Below, piece by piece: positions 44,783 to 57,706 of a stretch of 64,000 nucleotides of DNA; within the stretch, counting starts at the first letter, position 1; each line of letters starts with the position of its first letter. Origin of the DNA: Setomelanomma holmii (taxonomy: Eukaryota; Ascomycota; Dothideomycetes; Pleosporales; Phaeosphaeriaceae); NCBI GenBank assembly GCA_010015745.1, contig ML978166.1, positions 310,001 through 374,000 on the forward strand, in the 5' to 3' direction. The notes under the pieces are model-generated. The model saw only the letters and a list, made by a program, of their open reading frames with translations, searched no databases and was not told the DNA's origin. The translations under genes were made by a program, and so were the position numbers.

Positions 44783-47700
44783 CTAGGAGTACCTCCATGT
44801 CTCAGCGCTGTGCACCTGTGCCGGAGAGTGTAGCGGCGGGAGTGGTGGTTTTCCCTGCGCAGACGGCACCCCCACCATGCCCTTCCCGTCATCGCTAATC
44901 GGGGATGGCGTTGGTCGCTGTGGTTCGCGTGGAACAGGCATTGGTGGGGTACGACTCTGCATGCTGCGGGGAATATCATATTGCATGCTAGACCGAGATG
45001 GAGGCGGAGGATAACGCGGTTGTGGTGCTTGAGGAGACCCTACTACACCAGCCGTTGCTGTGGGTAAAGCTGTCGGCCCGGTAGATGTAGCAAGCTGCTT
45101 AAGCATCTGCTCCCATTTAGGGGCTCCATCTACAGGTTGTGATGTGCGTTGCATGTCTCGTTGAAAGGCATCCGAAGACTGAAATTGCGCCGTGGGCCTC
45201 GGAGCCGGTAAAGTTGGTGGCATAGGCTGGCCATGGTAGAAAGGCTGAGGTGGTGTAGGTCCGCCAGGACCTGGCGCAGTGGCGTTGGGTGTGCTCGGTT
45301 TTGGTAGCTTTGGCATCCACTGTTCGGTGAACCCGCCTCCAGGACTATAAGGTGACACGTAAGTTTTTGCTCGCCTGAGGTACGCGTTCTTGAGGTATGG
45401 AAACTTCGTAACGTAGACAAGATACTGAATAGGGGTTTGTGCAGCAGAAACAACGAGAGAGGAGGGTGTGATGGCGTACATTGGTGGTTTGGGCGTCCCA
45501 GATGGGTTGCTCAGCATGTTTGAGATCGATGCACGACCTGAAGGTGCTTGACCGACAGGACTATAGGGCGCATGATTATGATCAGATTTCTGCCCCGAGC
45601 CAGTTGGCTGCGGGTGTGGTGGCGGCTGACGCACACTCTCTGAGCTCAGTTGCGAGCCATGTGGGTACGGAGGTAATGCCTTGGCCTGGGGAGACTGAGC
45701 ATACTGATCTATGCCATTGAGTAGTGAACCTAATGACGAAGGCTGTGGCTTCCAACTTGGGGTCGATTGGGGCGGCACATATGGATAGTACTGATATTGA
45801 TGCTGCTGCGCTGGCGGCGGCGGACGGTGGTGATGATAGCTTTGATACGGCGCTTGGCCATATGGCTGCGATGGTGGGCGATGATCGTAGCTGACATTAG
45901 GCTGGTGCGCGACCGGGGAATTGGGATTCTTGCGTGTGTCTGGGTTGTAGACAGGTGACTTCCATGTTGTCATATACGATTCCTTCGGTTTGTACTGGTA
46001 AGGTCGACCTGCAGGTTGGATCTGCTGCTGCATCGGTGTACGTGGAGGCACAGCAATAGGCGCTGGTTTCAGCGGGTAGGATGCGGGATACGATCGCTGA
46101 GCAAATGCTGGCACTGGTGGAGGCGGCGGCTTGACAGTGTCCAAGAAGTTGCTCTTTGGATTGTTTCGCGGCTTCGCTGGATCTTCTGTATATTGTGGCC
46201 GCGCCTCTGTAGAAGGCTTTCCCAGATAGTACCAGAGCCGGTTCTCCTTGCTGAAATCGACCTTGGCGGGGCCACGGGTGACTTCAGGTGCAGTATTCCA
46301 TTCTGCCCACTTCTGTATCGAATTGGGGTCGTGGAAAGGATCGCCCATATCCGGTACACCATCGGTTCGATTCGTGATATCAAGCGACGCATCGGTCTCC
46401 TTGAGATGCTCCGGTAGTGGTTTGGCATTAGCGGAAGGTTTCGATCTTTGCGATTCGTCTGGGTGGAGTTTGAGAATATACTTCCACTCCACTTCGACAC
46501 GGTCACTGCTCATCGTTAGTGTATTCATCTCATGGAATAACGACGACTTACCCATCAGGCAGCACATCGACAAGAACAGCCTGCTCGCCAGGTCTATTCT
46601 CAACGATCTGCGCACCATAGATCTGATACATCTCGCCACCAACATATTGAAATTGGATGACATCCTTTGGCTTCAACGTCTTGCCGAAGTTCATGACGAA
46701 CTTGTCCTTCTCCAGGTAATCAACATCGACAACCTTGTTGTTCCTCTTCTTCGGTCGGTGGAAGCGGCATCGGAAGTCATAGCCGTCGTAGAAGTACTCT
46801 GTACCCTCTTCGTCAAACGTGGGCATTGGGCCAAGATCGACCTGCACACCGGCTGCCACGGCGCACGTCGCGTGGAAAGCTCGGGTACATTTCTTCTGAG
46901 AGCACTGGAACACAGCGCCTCGCTTAGATCGGCAGAAATTGCATTTGAGCTCCAAACGATCTTTTCCAATGTTGGCCACATTGCATACGGTATCGCCCGT
47001 CTCTGGCTTCGATATGATGTAGGTCTCTGGCGTATAGTCGGCACAAATGCGATGTGCCTTCATGCCAGTATCGGTTGGCAGAAGCTCATCATATTCGATG
47101 TCGTTGGGACACAGGATGCAGGGCATGCCACGGCCAGGAATCTTAATGCGGATGCGAATGCGTCGCACCTTCTTTGGTTTCGGAGCTTCCTCTGGTTCCT
47201 TGCCTCCACGCTTCCTCTTGTTGGTCGCTGGCTTTCGACCCTTGGCTCTCGGCTTGCCTGCAACACTGCGTGGCGGACTGGGTAGGCGATCTTCACCCTC
47301 AACCTCGTCTTCATCATCAGTCTCTTCGTAGTACTCAGGGGTTGGCTCGCCCCTGAGCTTGCGTTCGATCTCATTGACATCGACCCATACGCTGTCAGAC
47401 TCGCAGTTGCACTTCTTTGCGATCCTTCCATAGCTCAGCCAGGCTTCGTTCGCGAAGTTGACTGACTCTGCGCAATTGTAGCCGATGTTGTAACCAGAGT
47501 GGTAGCCGTATGGGTAGGTGATGACGAATTCGCCTTCGTAATGAACCAATCGGTTCACCTTGATGTTGAAATCCTTTTCCAGTCTTTGGGGGGAGATCAG
47601 GTAGGTTTTGTGTCGCAAGAATTCCGAACAGTGTTTTGCGTCGTTCGGCCAAATGCTCTTCATGGCAGCTTCAAATCGCCTCGCGTCCTCTTGTGATATG

Positions 47701-49081
47701 CTGTACCATTGCTTGGGCGCACCAAAATGGATATAGTTGATACTGTACAGGTCAACATCCTCGAGATGCCAGGCAAAAGTGGCTTTCCACATTCCCAGGT
47801 AGAGGTAGGCAGTATTGACACCCGGAACCTTGGTGCCCAATACGTCAAGCAGATTGGGGAGTTTGGCCACATTCCAGGAGGTCGTGCGGTCGTCGAAGAG
47901 GGATCCAGGCATGTCGGCGCCATACATTGGCTGGCCATAGTTGATGGTCTTCCAGTAATTGTCCTCAAGCTCTTTGCACCTTTCCACGCTGAATTCGTCA
48001 AGACCAGGAAGGTGGTAGTCAAAAGCCTCGAAGGCTGCTTCGTCCACGTAGTCCGCAACAGCACCTCTGTTGTTCAGACGTCGAGACGAGACGGACTTCT
48101 TCTGGTCAGCGGTCTTCGGCTGCCGCCCACGGGCTTTCGAAGGCGTTCCGTCTTCTTCGTTCTTGATTCTCCTAGTAGGCCGCTTCTCCTTTTCTTCTCT
48201 TCCAGGCGAGGTTGGTGTTGGAGGAACATCGATCGAGGTCGCATCATCGTCGTCCTCGTCCTGCTCCTTCTTCACCTGTCGACGTCGAGATGGGCGGCCG
48301 GGTCCACGCTTGGGTCCAGATGAAGCGTCGTCTCCGTTTGCAGGTGCCGCTTGAGCTCTAGTGTTGCGCATGCGCGCCGGGGCCTCTGCAGCAGCTTTCC
48401 GTCGTTCGCCTCGTTTGGCTGGGGGTTGATGGTGCGGCTCGTCCGTCACCGCGCGCCACTCCGGTAGGTTGTACGATCGCTGTTTCTCGATATTCGCTTG
48501 AGTGTATATGCCATGTTGTCCGGCAAACTCTTGCATAATTGGGTTCTTGACTTTGATTGACTTCACCGCATCGCTCAGATCGGGGAGGGAGTCGCGCCTG
48601 TTGTGCAGTGAGTAATGAATCGATGACTGTAGCATTATCGCAATGACTTACCATTCTGTTGGAGGAATGACTTTGACGATGCCGGACTTCATTCCGTACT
48701 TGTCAATCTTGTCGACGAATCGTTTGAAGTTGCGGAATTGGTCCATTGTCTGCAACAGATTATTAGTATGCATTTTGATGGTTTCGCATATTCTCCAAAA
48801 CATGAGTATGTGAAGCTTCTCAATGCTTCCACGGAATGAACATGTATATAGCTACAACATACTGGCTTAAAGACAGGTATCTTTCCGCCTTCAAAGTAGT
48901 GATCGGGCTCGATATCCTCGCCATCGTCGCTATCAATATCAGATAGCTCCGATGACATTCTCTCGTCCCTCTTATCGTTATCTTCGCTTGTCGGCGGCGT
49001 CAGGGCAGCTTTCGGCATAGCATCGTCATTTTGGCCCATCGGTGCCTCCACTGATGGCACAATATCCACAGGCGCCTCCAT
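44783..49081 (-). CDS. KDM4: KDM4/Rph1-type JmjC histone demethylase
   Basis: Fe(II)/2-oxoglutarate demethylase acting on H3K9/H3K36 methyl marks in chromatin. Exons 49081-48863, 48749-48652, 48597-46552 and 46505-44783 give 1361 aa. The JmjN domain spans about 65-115 (IPVFKP, FVDKIDKYG, VKVIPPTEW across three exons). JmjC covers about 290-500, with iron ligands His383, Glu385 (HLED) and His472 (HSGYNIGYNCAES). An extended PHD pair follows at about 605-740 (CILCPND, CNFCRSKRGAVFQC, CTRAFHATCA). Between JmjN and JmjC is a 140-residue charged insertion with an AT-hook core (RGPGRPSRR, about 203-211). The last 550 residues are Pro/Gln/Tyr-rich and probably disordered. Introns are 113, 54 and 46 nt. 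A Tudor pair as in animal KDM4 was not seen. Confidence 0.92.
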
Positions 49082-50864
49082 TGCGGAGGTTATGCGGTCG
49101 TCCGCGGTTCGTGTGTCTCAGCGTAGGTGAGAGGGTCGTTGGGGGCTAGCAGGTGTGGTTCGAGAGAGGCCTGGGGCCAGGGCGCATTGCTGGTCCCGCC
49201 ACCGCGGCCACGAGGGGATGAAATAAAATCGCGATAATTTTGCCTACTTGCGCATTGACTCTCTTAGGCTGCTGGAGTCGTGGGCGGTGATTATTGCGGG
49301 CGATGAGCGAGAGAGAGGTGCTAGAAGGTACGAATGAGGAGGCGCGCACGAATGAAGGTGCAGCGTGCCAAGCGCGGCTCATTCCACTCTAGTACTAGCG
49401 TCCTGCCGCTCGCCTGATCATCACCCCAGACAGATCATTGTCAACCTCAGATTGTGGAATGCAGGTTTGATAGCAATTTCATCAGAAGCACGCTCTGGAT
49501 ATATACACCATCTAAGAAGAGTTCTGGTGACTTCATGGTTAGTCTAAGGTACCGGCCGCCGCTGCACATTATGCTAAGTTCTGTGTGACTCTCTTCCGGC
49601 ACACACGTCATTTATGCAGGCTCTTGATCTTATCAGATCCAACCGCCTCAAAAATGTAAGGTCTACCAGTTCACTCATGCTCGCATGTAGCAATGACAAC
49701 TCATCCATGAACTCATTAATCCTGCCTAAGTATACAAGTGTAGATTGCTTGCGCATCCTCGTTGCCATGCTTCTCCCTTTGATAGATAGGAGGAAGACAT
49801 TTCTATGTGTGCATTCGGACATTGGCAGGTAAATGTATGCGATTCTATATGAACCAAATTTATTTTAAGGTTTGGTGATCAATCTGGTGGAGATCTAACG
49901 GCTTGTGTTGCGCTAAATCGTGCTTCACCGCCGATGCAGACCACCGCACACTGACTGGTGAATGGGCGCGACAGCACCTATGGCGACCCACAATGATTCC
50001 CACATAGCTAGCGCACAGTTGCGAGGCTTTGAGGGTTCCATGCGACTCGAGATTCGCACTGTTCATGGCTTTTTATATCGTTACTTCGTGCTGTCCGCCA
50101 CTGAGTGACCGCGCCAGCAGCCCACGAGGCAGTGCGACGTGACGAACGCGATTTTCTTGAGTAAGCCTGAAGGCACACATGGTTCCACCAATGCAGTCTT
50201 GAGCATTCTAAAGAAGCTACAAAGCACACGGCTCTGTTGCTGCGACTCCAATGTCGGTAGGAAATTTGCACTTGCCAATGAACAACCACTTTAGAATCTG
50301 CACCAGATGTTATCGAATCACCGCCTTCGCACCTCATGCAGGTACACCCGGGTCTAGTAAGCTAGGTGGTATGTCGTGCATCAGCCGAACGTGATCGTGA
50401 CGAGGCAGTGTTCGGGCGAGCTCCGATGCGCGTCTCCAAACTCCACTCGGCAATCTTGCAGACGATGCATGCCTCAACAGAACATCCCCGGACCGACGTT
50501 TGGTCCGCCGCGATGACCTGGGATTGGGCGGGATGGCTCAGTTATCTTAGCCCCACGCGATGACACTCAACCCTACAGAGTTGGAAATCCTCAATTAGTC
50601 ATTCACACCCCACGCTGCGAGAAATATACGATGCGGATTGTATTATGCAAGTCGTTGTATTTTGAGTACCAGATGGCATCTCAGACAAGCCCTAGGTATT
50701 GTATTGTACAGAATGGCCCTTGCCTGAGATATCCCAGGCACCGAATGCTATGCAGTAATGAGGTTGTACAGATGCTTTTCGGCGATTCTTTATGTTGCTT
50801 CGCTCATGCTGGAAATGAGAAAGACATGGCCCACGTCGATGAAAGCTGGCTTCGACTGGGCTCT
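49082..50864. other. Intergenic region
   Basis: About 1.8 kb between the demethylase start and the Yag7-like gene end. No supported gene, RNA or tandem repeat. Confidence 0.4.
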
Positions 50865-52448
50865 TTAAGAGGCTGGAGCAGCCTCACCACCACGGGGAGC
50901 ACCACGGAAACCACCCCTAGGACCTCCCCGGAAGTCTCCACGGCCACGGCCTCGGCCACGGAAGTCACCTCGCGGACCACCACGGCCCCTGCCCCTGAAT
51001 CCTCCTCGTCCTTCACCCTGGTGTCCACCACGTCCACGGCCGCCGCGGCTATGATGAACCTCGTGGAAACCGTCCCCGGATGGCGCTGCGCCTGGTGTAG
51101 CTTGCGGTTCGGGAGTGTCGTCAGCCCAGCTCTGGGTGCTGGTGACAGGAGCAGTGACGTGTTGATTCTCGGTCTCGGCAGGGTCACGAGGGATCATCTC
51201 AAAGGACTCGCTCAGAGGGTCGTCACCTCCAGTCGCCTGCTTGTCCCATTGCTCCTCCGCTGCGGCATTGCCTGTTCCTGGCTCAGTGCTTGACGCTGCT
51301 GGTGCAGCTGGAGTATCGAACTCTGCGCTAATGGGTGCTACGCCAGCGTCGATTTCGGTGAGCCCGGCGTGCGCAATGGTAGGGTCAGAGACAGCTTCTG
51401 GAGCCTCAGTCTCTGGAGGGGCAGGCTGGGCTTGTGCGACCTCGTCCACCCATGCCTCTTCCGCAGCGAAAGGAGCTTCTTCTAGCGCTGCCTGCTTGAC
51501 CTGGGCATCTATATAATGTTAGCAATAGACTCATTGGTGAAAAGGACGAGATCTTACAAGAGACGCTGAGCACCACGCCCTCGGTCGATGGGACGCCGTC
51601 TTCCGCACCCTCAATGAGCTTCTCCGCTGCAAGCACAGCGGTGGCATCGCCTCCGTACACCTGCAGTAGTGCGCCCTCAAAAGCCTTAGTGAGCTCTGAG
51701 TTGTCGTCCTCCAGTTGCCTCCGGGCAGCAGCCGCCCTTAGGAAACGCGATAAGGTCAAGATCTTCTCCTTCAGAAGCTTCTTCTGCTCTAAAACCGCCT
51801 CGGCCTTTGAGGTATCCCGCAGCGCCTCGAGCTCCGACGAGTGTGACTTGTGCAAGATCTCCTTCTCGCGAGCGAACTTCTCCTCCTGTTCCTGACCGTA
51901 CCGCTGAAAATGGCTGTACTGTTCCTCTAGTTGTGCGCGCTGGGCTTGTAGTCCCGGCTTCTTTTCGGCGGAGGCTTTCTGATCAGCGTTGATCTTGCGG
52001 GAAGCTACCAAATCGTCCAGAGAAACACCGGGGTTGGCTTCAATGATGGTGTCGGTCTTTTGCATCGCGCTCTGGACGGAGAAGTGAGTCATTGTGCTTG
52101 GGAAGGCTATTATACAAATGCAGACATACCAATTTCTTGTTGATGTTGCGGATGTTCCTACAGAGAAAGAATCAGTTCCTTGTTTCTAGGTATGACGGAG
52201 CACTTGTTGCGCCCAAAGATCCGGGAAAGGACGTACTTCTGAAGGTCCCTCACATAGGCATTCTCGCTGTCGGTTCCATTGGCCTTGCCTGATGGTTCAG
52301 AACCACCTACACCAGCCTCAGAAGCTGTCTGCTCGTGAGCCGCAGGGACTGCGGTGCCTCCGGTCTCTGCCTTGGTCTTCTTCTTGCGGGCGGTCTTCGA
52401 CTCACCCGTGACCAGGTTTTGGAGCTTGGAAACGACGTCGGGTGCCAT
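50865..52448 (-). CDS. YAG7: Yag7-like coiled-coil protein with RGG tail
   Basis: Resembles fungal Yag7-type proteins (function poorly defined; RNA or ribosome association is inferred from the tail). Exons 52448-52237, 52157-52130, 52071-51558 and 51508-50865 give 465 aa. The 28-nt second exon completes YVRDLQK-NIRNINKKL-SAMQKTD, the conserved core I recall for the family. Residues about 85-240 form a coiled coil with GLQAQRAQLEEQ. Then comes an acidic, Ala/Pro-rich stretch, and the last 70 residues are RGG repeats (GRGRGGPRGDFRGRGRG) typical of RNA-binding and arginine-methylated tails. Introns are 79, 58 and 49 nt. Confidence 0.82.
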
Positions 52449-55400
52449 TTTAGGACAAATTTGGGTATGTATGGGAAGGGAGAAGAGGTATGCGCGTCAG
52501 TCGCGAATTTGAATCTGATTTGGTTTTGGTTAGGCTGTGCTGTGGTGTTTACTAGCTGTGTGGTTTGCAGGTCGGCTCCTTTGACGCATGCCACGGATGT
52601 GACTTAGCGTGCGGGCAAGCTCGCTAGCTCCAGCCTCATGGAAGTTACGAGATCACCTGCATCCATGGATCATCTTCCAAAGATGGCACGTGCGTTTTCG
52701 CTAGCCTCATGTGCTGGACATGCAACGCGACCAAAAGCCCATCAACACAGACGTAGTGTGGCTTCATGTCAAACATCAAGAATTTTGATGATCTAGATTC
52801 AGCTCTAAGACAGTTTGCTGGCTTCGTATATCTGTATGGTATGATTGGGGCACAACCTGTGCATGGTGATCTAACAGGACTGGATAAGTTTGTACCAATA
52901 CCATCATACACAATAGACTAGAAAACAGTAGGGATCAGGGCTCAGATAGATAATTACGGATGTGAGGCGAAGTTTTGGAATTACAATGCGTCCGATAAAT
53001 ATGAGAACTCGCGCAATGGTATGTGCCGAATGCGCGCCCTCTCAACATGGAGGCAATGTCGCTACCCGACTTCACTAAATATGATGTATGTTGAGAATAC
53101 AAGCTATATGGGCGTTGATTCGATATCTTACCTTGAGACATAATGAAGGCTAGGTTCATGTTGGCATCAACGTAGGTTTGACGGAGTATGCTCGCCTGCT
53201 TGGGCATAAAGTGTTACACCGAAGCACCAAACACTGGAGCGATCCGCGCCTGCAGTCAGAGTAACGTGGCTCTTGTGCCTCACAACGAGCGGGTTTGGGT
53301 CAGCAACGCGGACATAATGCCAACATTGGCGTGCTTTCCGTCATGTGTCGCTCTTGCCGCACTGGCGTCCTGTCTAACTTCAAGAGAATTTCTAGACCTG
53401 ACCACTAAACAGCGTGCTATCTGGAGTGCGGGAAACAGGACGAGATCTGTCTTATCAGCGTCCTATAGTGGCCATCCTACTATTAGTATTAAGCCCAGGA
53501 AAGCGAATGCTCGCGGGTATCGTACCAGTCATTCTGCGGACGATTGTACGGCGCGTCGTAGTTTGGCCTAGACCTGTTGCAGTGTGAAACCACATACCAA
53601 GTTGGGTACTTCACGTCCTTATGCGACGACCTGGACTTCTGCATGCCTAAGCCCACTCGACACACGTGTAGCGCTTGCCTCGTCGCAGTGGGAATGATCG
53701 ATGGACCCGAACCTTGAACCGACGCCGGCAGACGTTTCCTCCCAGTTGCGCCTTGAGGTGTAAGGCTGCTATCGTACAACGTCTCCTGCTAGATGGTTAC
53801 AAGCCTATGAATACTTTGATCGTCGGAGTGCCTACCGCATTGAAGCAGACGCTGCTTCGCAGAATTCTCGTGAAATTATGGCATTGCACTGAGCAGCGCT
53901 CGTGACGAGATCAGATGACGACACATAGGTTTGGTAGGATGGTGGTGTTCAGACCTAAAAAATAATGACCAATGTGAAGGCTGAGGGAGAGACATGGCGG
54001 GTAGTATAAGGCTTTGCGCGAGGCTGCAAGCAACTGTACATGTGACTAGCCGCATTTCTCTTGAGTCGGATCATATGAAACCTGACGAGGCAGCGCTTAC
54101 AACTGCTGCCTAAGATCAGCATCATTGTGAACAACAGCAGTGTCGTGAAAGCACTTTCCGCAGATTGAACGACAGATTTGCGGAGGAAGATATGCAGCAC
54201 AGACAACGTAGCTTTGAAAGTATCAAAGAGAAGACATGACCATAACTTACGCACTACCTCAAGGTTGCGATGGGTCAAGAGGGTGCTGGAAGCGCGAGAG
54301 TTGCCCGGTAACGAAAAGCTCGTCAACAGTGTGACTGCGATGGCATGTAACCTGCCATATTAGGGCGGCATAGAGGTTCGAACAAACAGTCCAGCGACCA
54401 AGGCAGACTTAAAAGCGATGGTGACATTGTGCTGGGTGAACTTCTACCCAACCATACCGCTCGGCTATTGAGACGACCAGTAGCAAAAGGCGGGTTACAT
54501 GTGGAAAAAGAGTGTCTCTTGCGCAGGTATGGAGACTTCAAGAAGCAATGCGCAACAGTCCTTGAACACTGTCAACCTGCCCTTCTCTGAGCGTGTGCGA
54601 TGTTGCATGGTCGGGCCGATGCCCGAACGAGTTAAGCCAGGTGTAGGATGTGGGGTGCCAGTGCAACAATGCGACAATGCGCCGACGCGTGATCGCATCG
54701 CATCATGTGAAAGCGCGTAATGGGGGGTCTGGTGAGCTTGTTAGTTTGCTGCTGTCATCCCTCCTTCACACTCGCGCTCTTGAAGCGTCTTGCGGGCTGG
54801 AACAGCAGCTTATCGTTCTGAGTGCTGCATGAAGAAGACAAAGATAGCGTCTTTGCTGAGGCACTCGTTCGTGTATGGGCGGCGCCTCGTGTACAGAGGT
54901 GTCGGTTAAGCGCATCTTGTAGGTTGCCGTCTTGGATGATGAATGGGTGATGGCTGCTTGCTTGCGCGGCTGGGAGGGTGGGGAGACTGGCATGAGCAAC
55001 AAGCGCGAGCTTGATTCGCTGGGCGTACCCAGCCTTGGCCGCATTGGTATCGGTGTTTCTGTCATATAACAGGCGAGCCCTCCATGTGACCAGACCGATG
55101 CCTTTGCACGTGTATTCACTCCACTGCGGTATCTCTTGAAGCTGTCGAGGCTGTTTTTGAATGAAGGTGAGTGGCATCGCCTTTCCTTCGCTCTGTTCGA
55201 TGTTAGCATCGCAGTTTTCTTCCCCCTACCCGTGCTTGAGAGATTCATGAAGTCTGGACTAACCTTGGGACCCCGTGACAGCCTGCGGAAGCCCGCACCA
55301 CCTGCACCTGGGCAAGAACGTCGCAACTGTAAGCAATATCACTTCCTTTTGTCGCAACATCTCAGCGTCATCGCGTCGTCGGGTGTGCAGAGTGTGAGGA

Positions 55401-55967
55401 GCATACAGACATCCCCGCCATGACATTTCCACCCTTAGCTGCGCCTGCCTCACAGCGGTAGTCGATGCCTCTGCCAGGGCAGGTGCGGTTGTTCGGTGGG
55501 TGTTCTGTTGCTCCGCGTCCCACACGTCGACGCGCGCATCCACGAACGAAACGGCGCACGACGGCTCTGTGCGCTGCTGGCTACCCGCCCGTCCACACGA
55601 TACGACGCTTCTCTTTTGAGCAGTGACAGGCCGGTTTCACAGCGACAAAAAGCCGATGCGCCCAATCGCCTGTTTGCTGGAGCTGTGTTGCACCGTGCTC
55701 ACGTACTCACCTGCCCGCGCCCGTGCTAACGTTTGTTATTCCCCAGGCGCCTGCATGCGTTGCCTCATCGCATAGTTGCTTGACCGATTTCGATCTCGAC
55801 TCTTGCGTGAACTGCTGGGCAAAGCGCTACTTCCCCACCTCGGTTGATTTGCGCTGCGATACCCTTTGAACGCGTCTAGCCTTAGCACGTCGCCAACCTC
55901 ACACCTTGACCGCCTTACGATTCACTAAGGATTTGCGACCGCTACCGCGAACACCCAATCAAACAGT
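52449..55967. other. Longest gene-free stretch of the window
   Basis: About 3.5 kb. Scattered short open frames (for example minus strand 54755-55326) show no domain, no consistent splice signals and mixed composition. The last 400 bases are CT-rich and contain the presumed promoter of the bHLH gene. Confidence 0.4.
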
Positions 55968-56893
55968 ATGGCGGATACAGCTGGCTACCCTACCGACGCC
56001 AAGTTGGACTCACATAACGCTCATACCAACAAGCGCAAGCGCGACACGCGGGACCAAGGCCTCAATCGACCAGCACCCAACTCGAATTCTGATCTCGCCG
56101 ATCAAGTCACTGCCAATTTCCTCGCCGCACACAACGCCGGCACCGACGACGATATGCAGCAACAATTCGATGTTCACCAGAATGGCAGCAACACGGCCAG
56201 CGTTGGAGACACCGCTGCCGCAGCGCTTGCCTATCACCAAATGACGGTGCCTCAGGCGACTGAGCTCCAGTTTCAGACACAAGGATCTGGAAGCGACTCG
56301 TTCAGCATGGGCGACCATCATCAGCAACAGACTGGCATGCAAGACTTCAGCCTCGAAGCTCTGAAGGCCGTGACACAAACGGGACGATCAGGCCAAGCAG
56401 CGCCGAGCGACTCGCCTCCACAGAGTACCGCTCACAAACCTCCTGTGGGTTCCGAGGAGTGGCACAAGGTCCGAAGAGACAACCACAAAGAAGGTGAGTT
56501 AGGCGTTGCTGGAGTCCGTGTATACACTGACATTCCATAGTCGAGCGCCGACGACGCGAAACCATAAATGAGGGCATCAACGAGCTCGCTAAGATCGTGC
56601 CGGGCTGTGAAAAGAACAAGGGCTCTATTCTTCAGCGCGCTGTTCAATTCATTACGCAATTGAAGGAGAATGAACAGCAAAACATCGAGAAATGGACACT
56701 TGAGAAGCTGCTCACCGAGCAAGCTATCACAGAACTCAGCGCGAGCTGTGACAAGTTCAAGGCCGAATGTCAACGAGCCTGGGACGAGTGCCAGATCTAC
56801 AAGCGCGCATGCGAGAATGCTGGCATCCTCCCAGACGAGATCAAGGAACGGCAAGAGAACGGCGAGCAATCCGGTCCAAACCCGATGACATAG
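55968..56893 (+). CDS. CBF1: Cbf1-like bHLH transcription factor
   Basis: Binds E-box/CDE1 DNA (CACGTG type); in yeast Cbf1 supports methionine biosynthesis genes and centromere function. Exons 55968-56493 and 56541-56893 (47-nt intron) give 292 aa. The N-terminal 150 residues are low-complexity (Gln, Asn, Thr). The conserved block starts GSEEWHKVRRDNHKE, continues across the splice as VERRRRETINEGINEL (basic region with helix 1), then KIVPGCEKNKGSILQRAV and helix 2. A leucine-zipper-like coiled coil (WTLEKLLTEQAI and onward) ends the protein. The intron splits the basic region. The orthologue group (AnBH1/Cbf1) is recalled from family knowledge. Confidence 0.9.
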
Positions 56894-57706
56894 ATTGAGA
56901 TGTGATAGTAGCGTTCGATTTCACGTTGAAGCCTTTGGCTTCCTGTCATGTTTCCCACGAGCCTTTGTTGCTCATGTATGGGGTTCTTTTATTGTGTCTT
57001 CTTTCCCTGTTGGCATTCGAGTCGCCAAGTCGCATTCTTTAAGGAGTGGTACATGGCTTGCACCGCCACGAACAGCCCCTCAAAGGCGTTGATGATTATC
57101 GGACGTACCATCCATTTTGAAGTGTGGTTGTGTTGTGCTTTCCCAGCATTAGGTGGTGTCTTGTACTGTGGTACACTCTTCGCATGTAGAAGTGGGTTTA
57201 TAACCTTAGCTGCAGACTTCTCGACTCTTACGAGTTTTCAATAACGAATGACTGTCCTGACGACGCACCATTTTTCACATACTCTCCATTGCACTGAGTG
57301 CAGCTGTAATATACAGATCGTATGGCCATGGAACGCCACACCCAGCGGCAAGCTATAAGTCAAATATTCAGTTGAAACGACAAGACAGAATACATGACTA
57401 TGTTGAGGCGCGCGTCCACGAGGCTATCTCTAGGCGTGGGCTTGTCTTGCCATCCATTTCTGTGTTGGTCCAAACTTGCACGTCATTGGTCGAGCTGTAA
57501 TCCACTTCGTGAATGCACCTGCAGTAGAGCTCGCGCATTTCATGTTTGTCTGTACACCGCGACTGCGCTCTCCTGTTCCTCACAATTTTGACAGATTTGA
57601 AAGCATGACTCGGAAATGAGACTGCCATAAGTATGGTGGGCCCAACTGCATCTCCCACCACGCCCGCTCTCACCGCTCCGCACGCCAACGATAGGCACAA
57701 GCTACA
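56894..57706. other. Intergenic region
   Basis: About 0.8 kb of 3' flank of the bHLH gene and promoter of FAR11. No supported gene. Confidence 0.4.

Noticed and set aside
46248..47285. 345-codon plus-strand open frame
   Set aside because: Antisense shadow of the KDM4-type gene, which has intact catalytic motifs on the minus strand.
54755..55326. Overlapping minus-strand open frames of 140-186 codons
   Set aside because: Two different frames are open over the same DNA and neither shows a family motif or splice structure.
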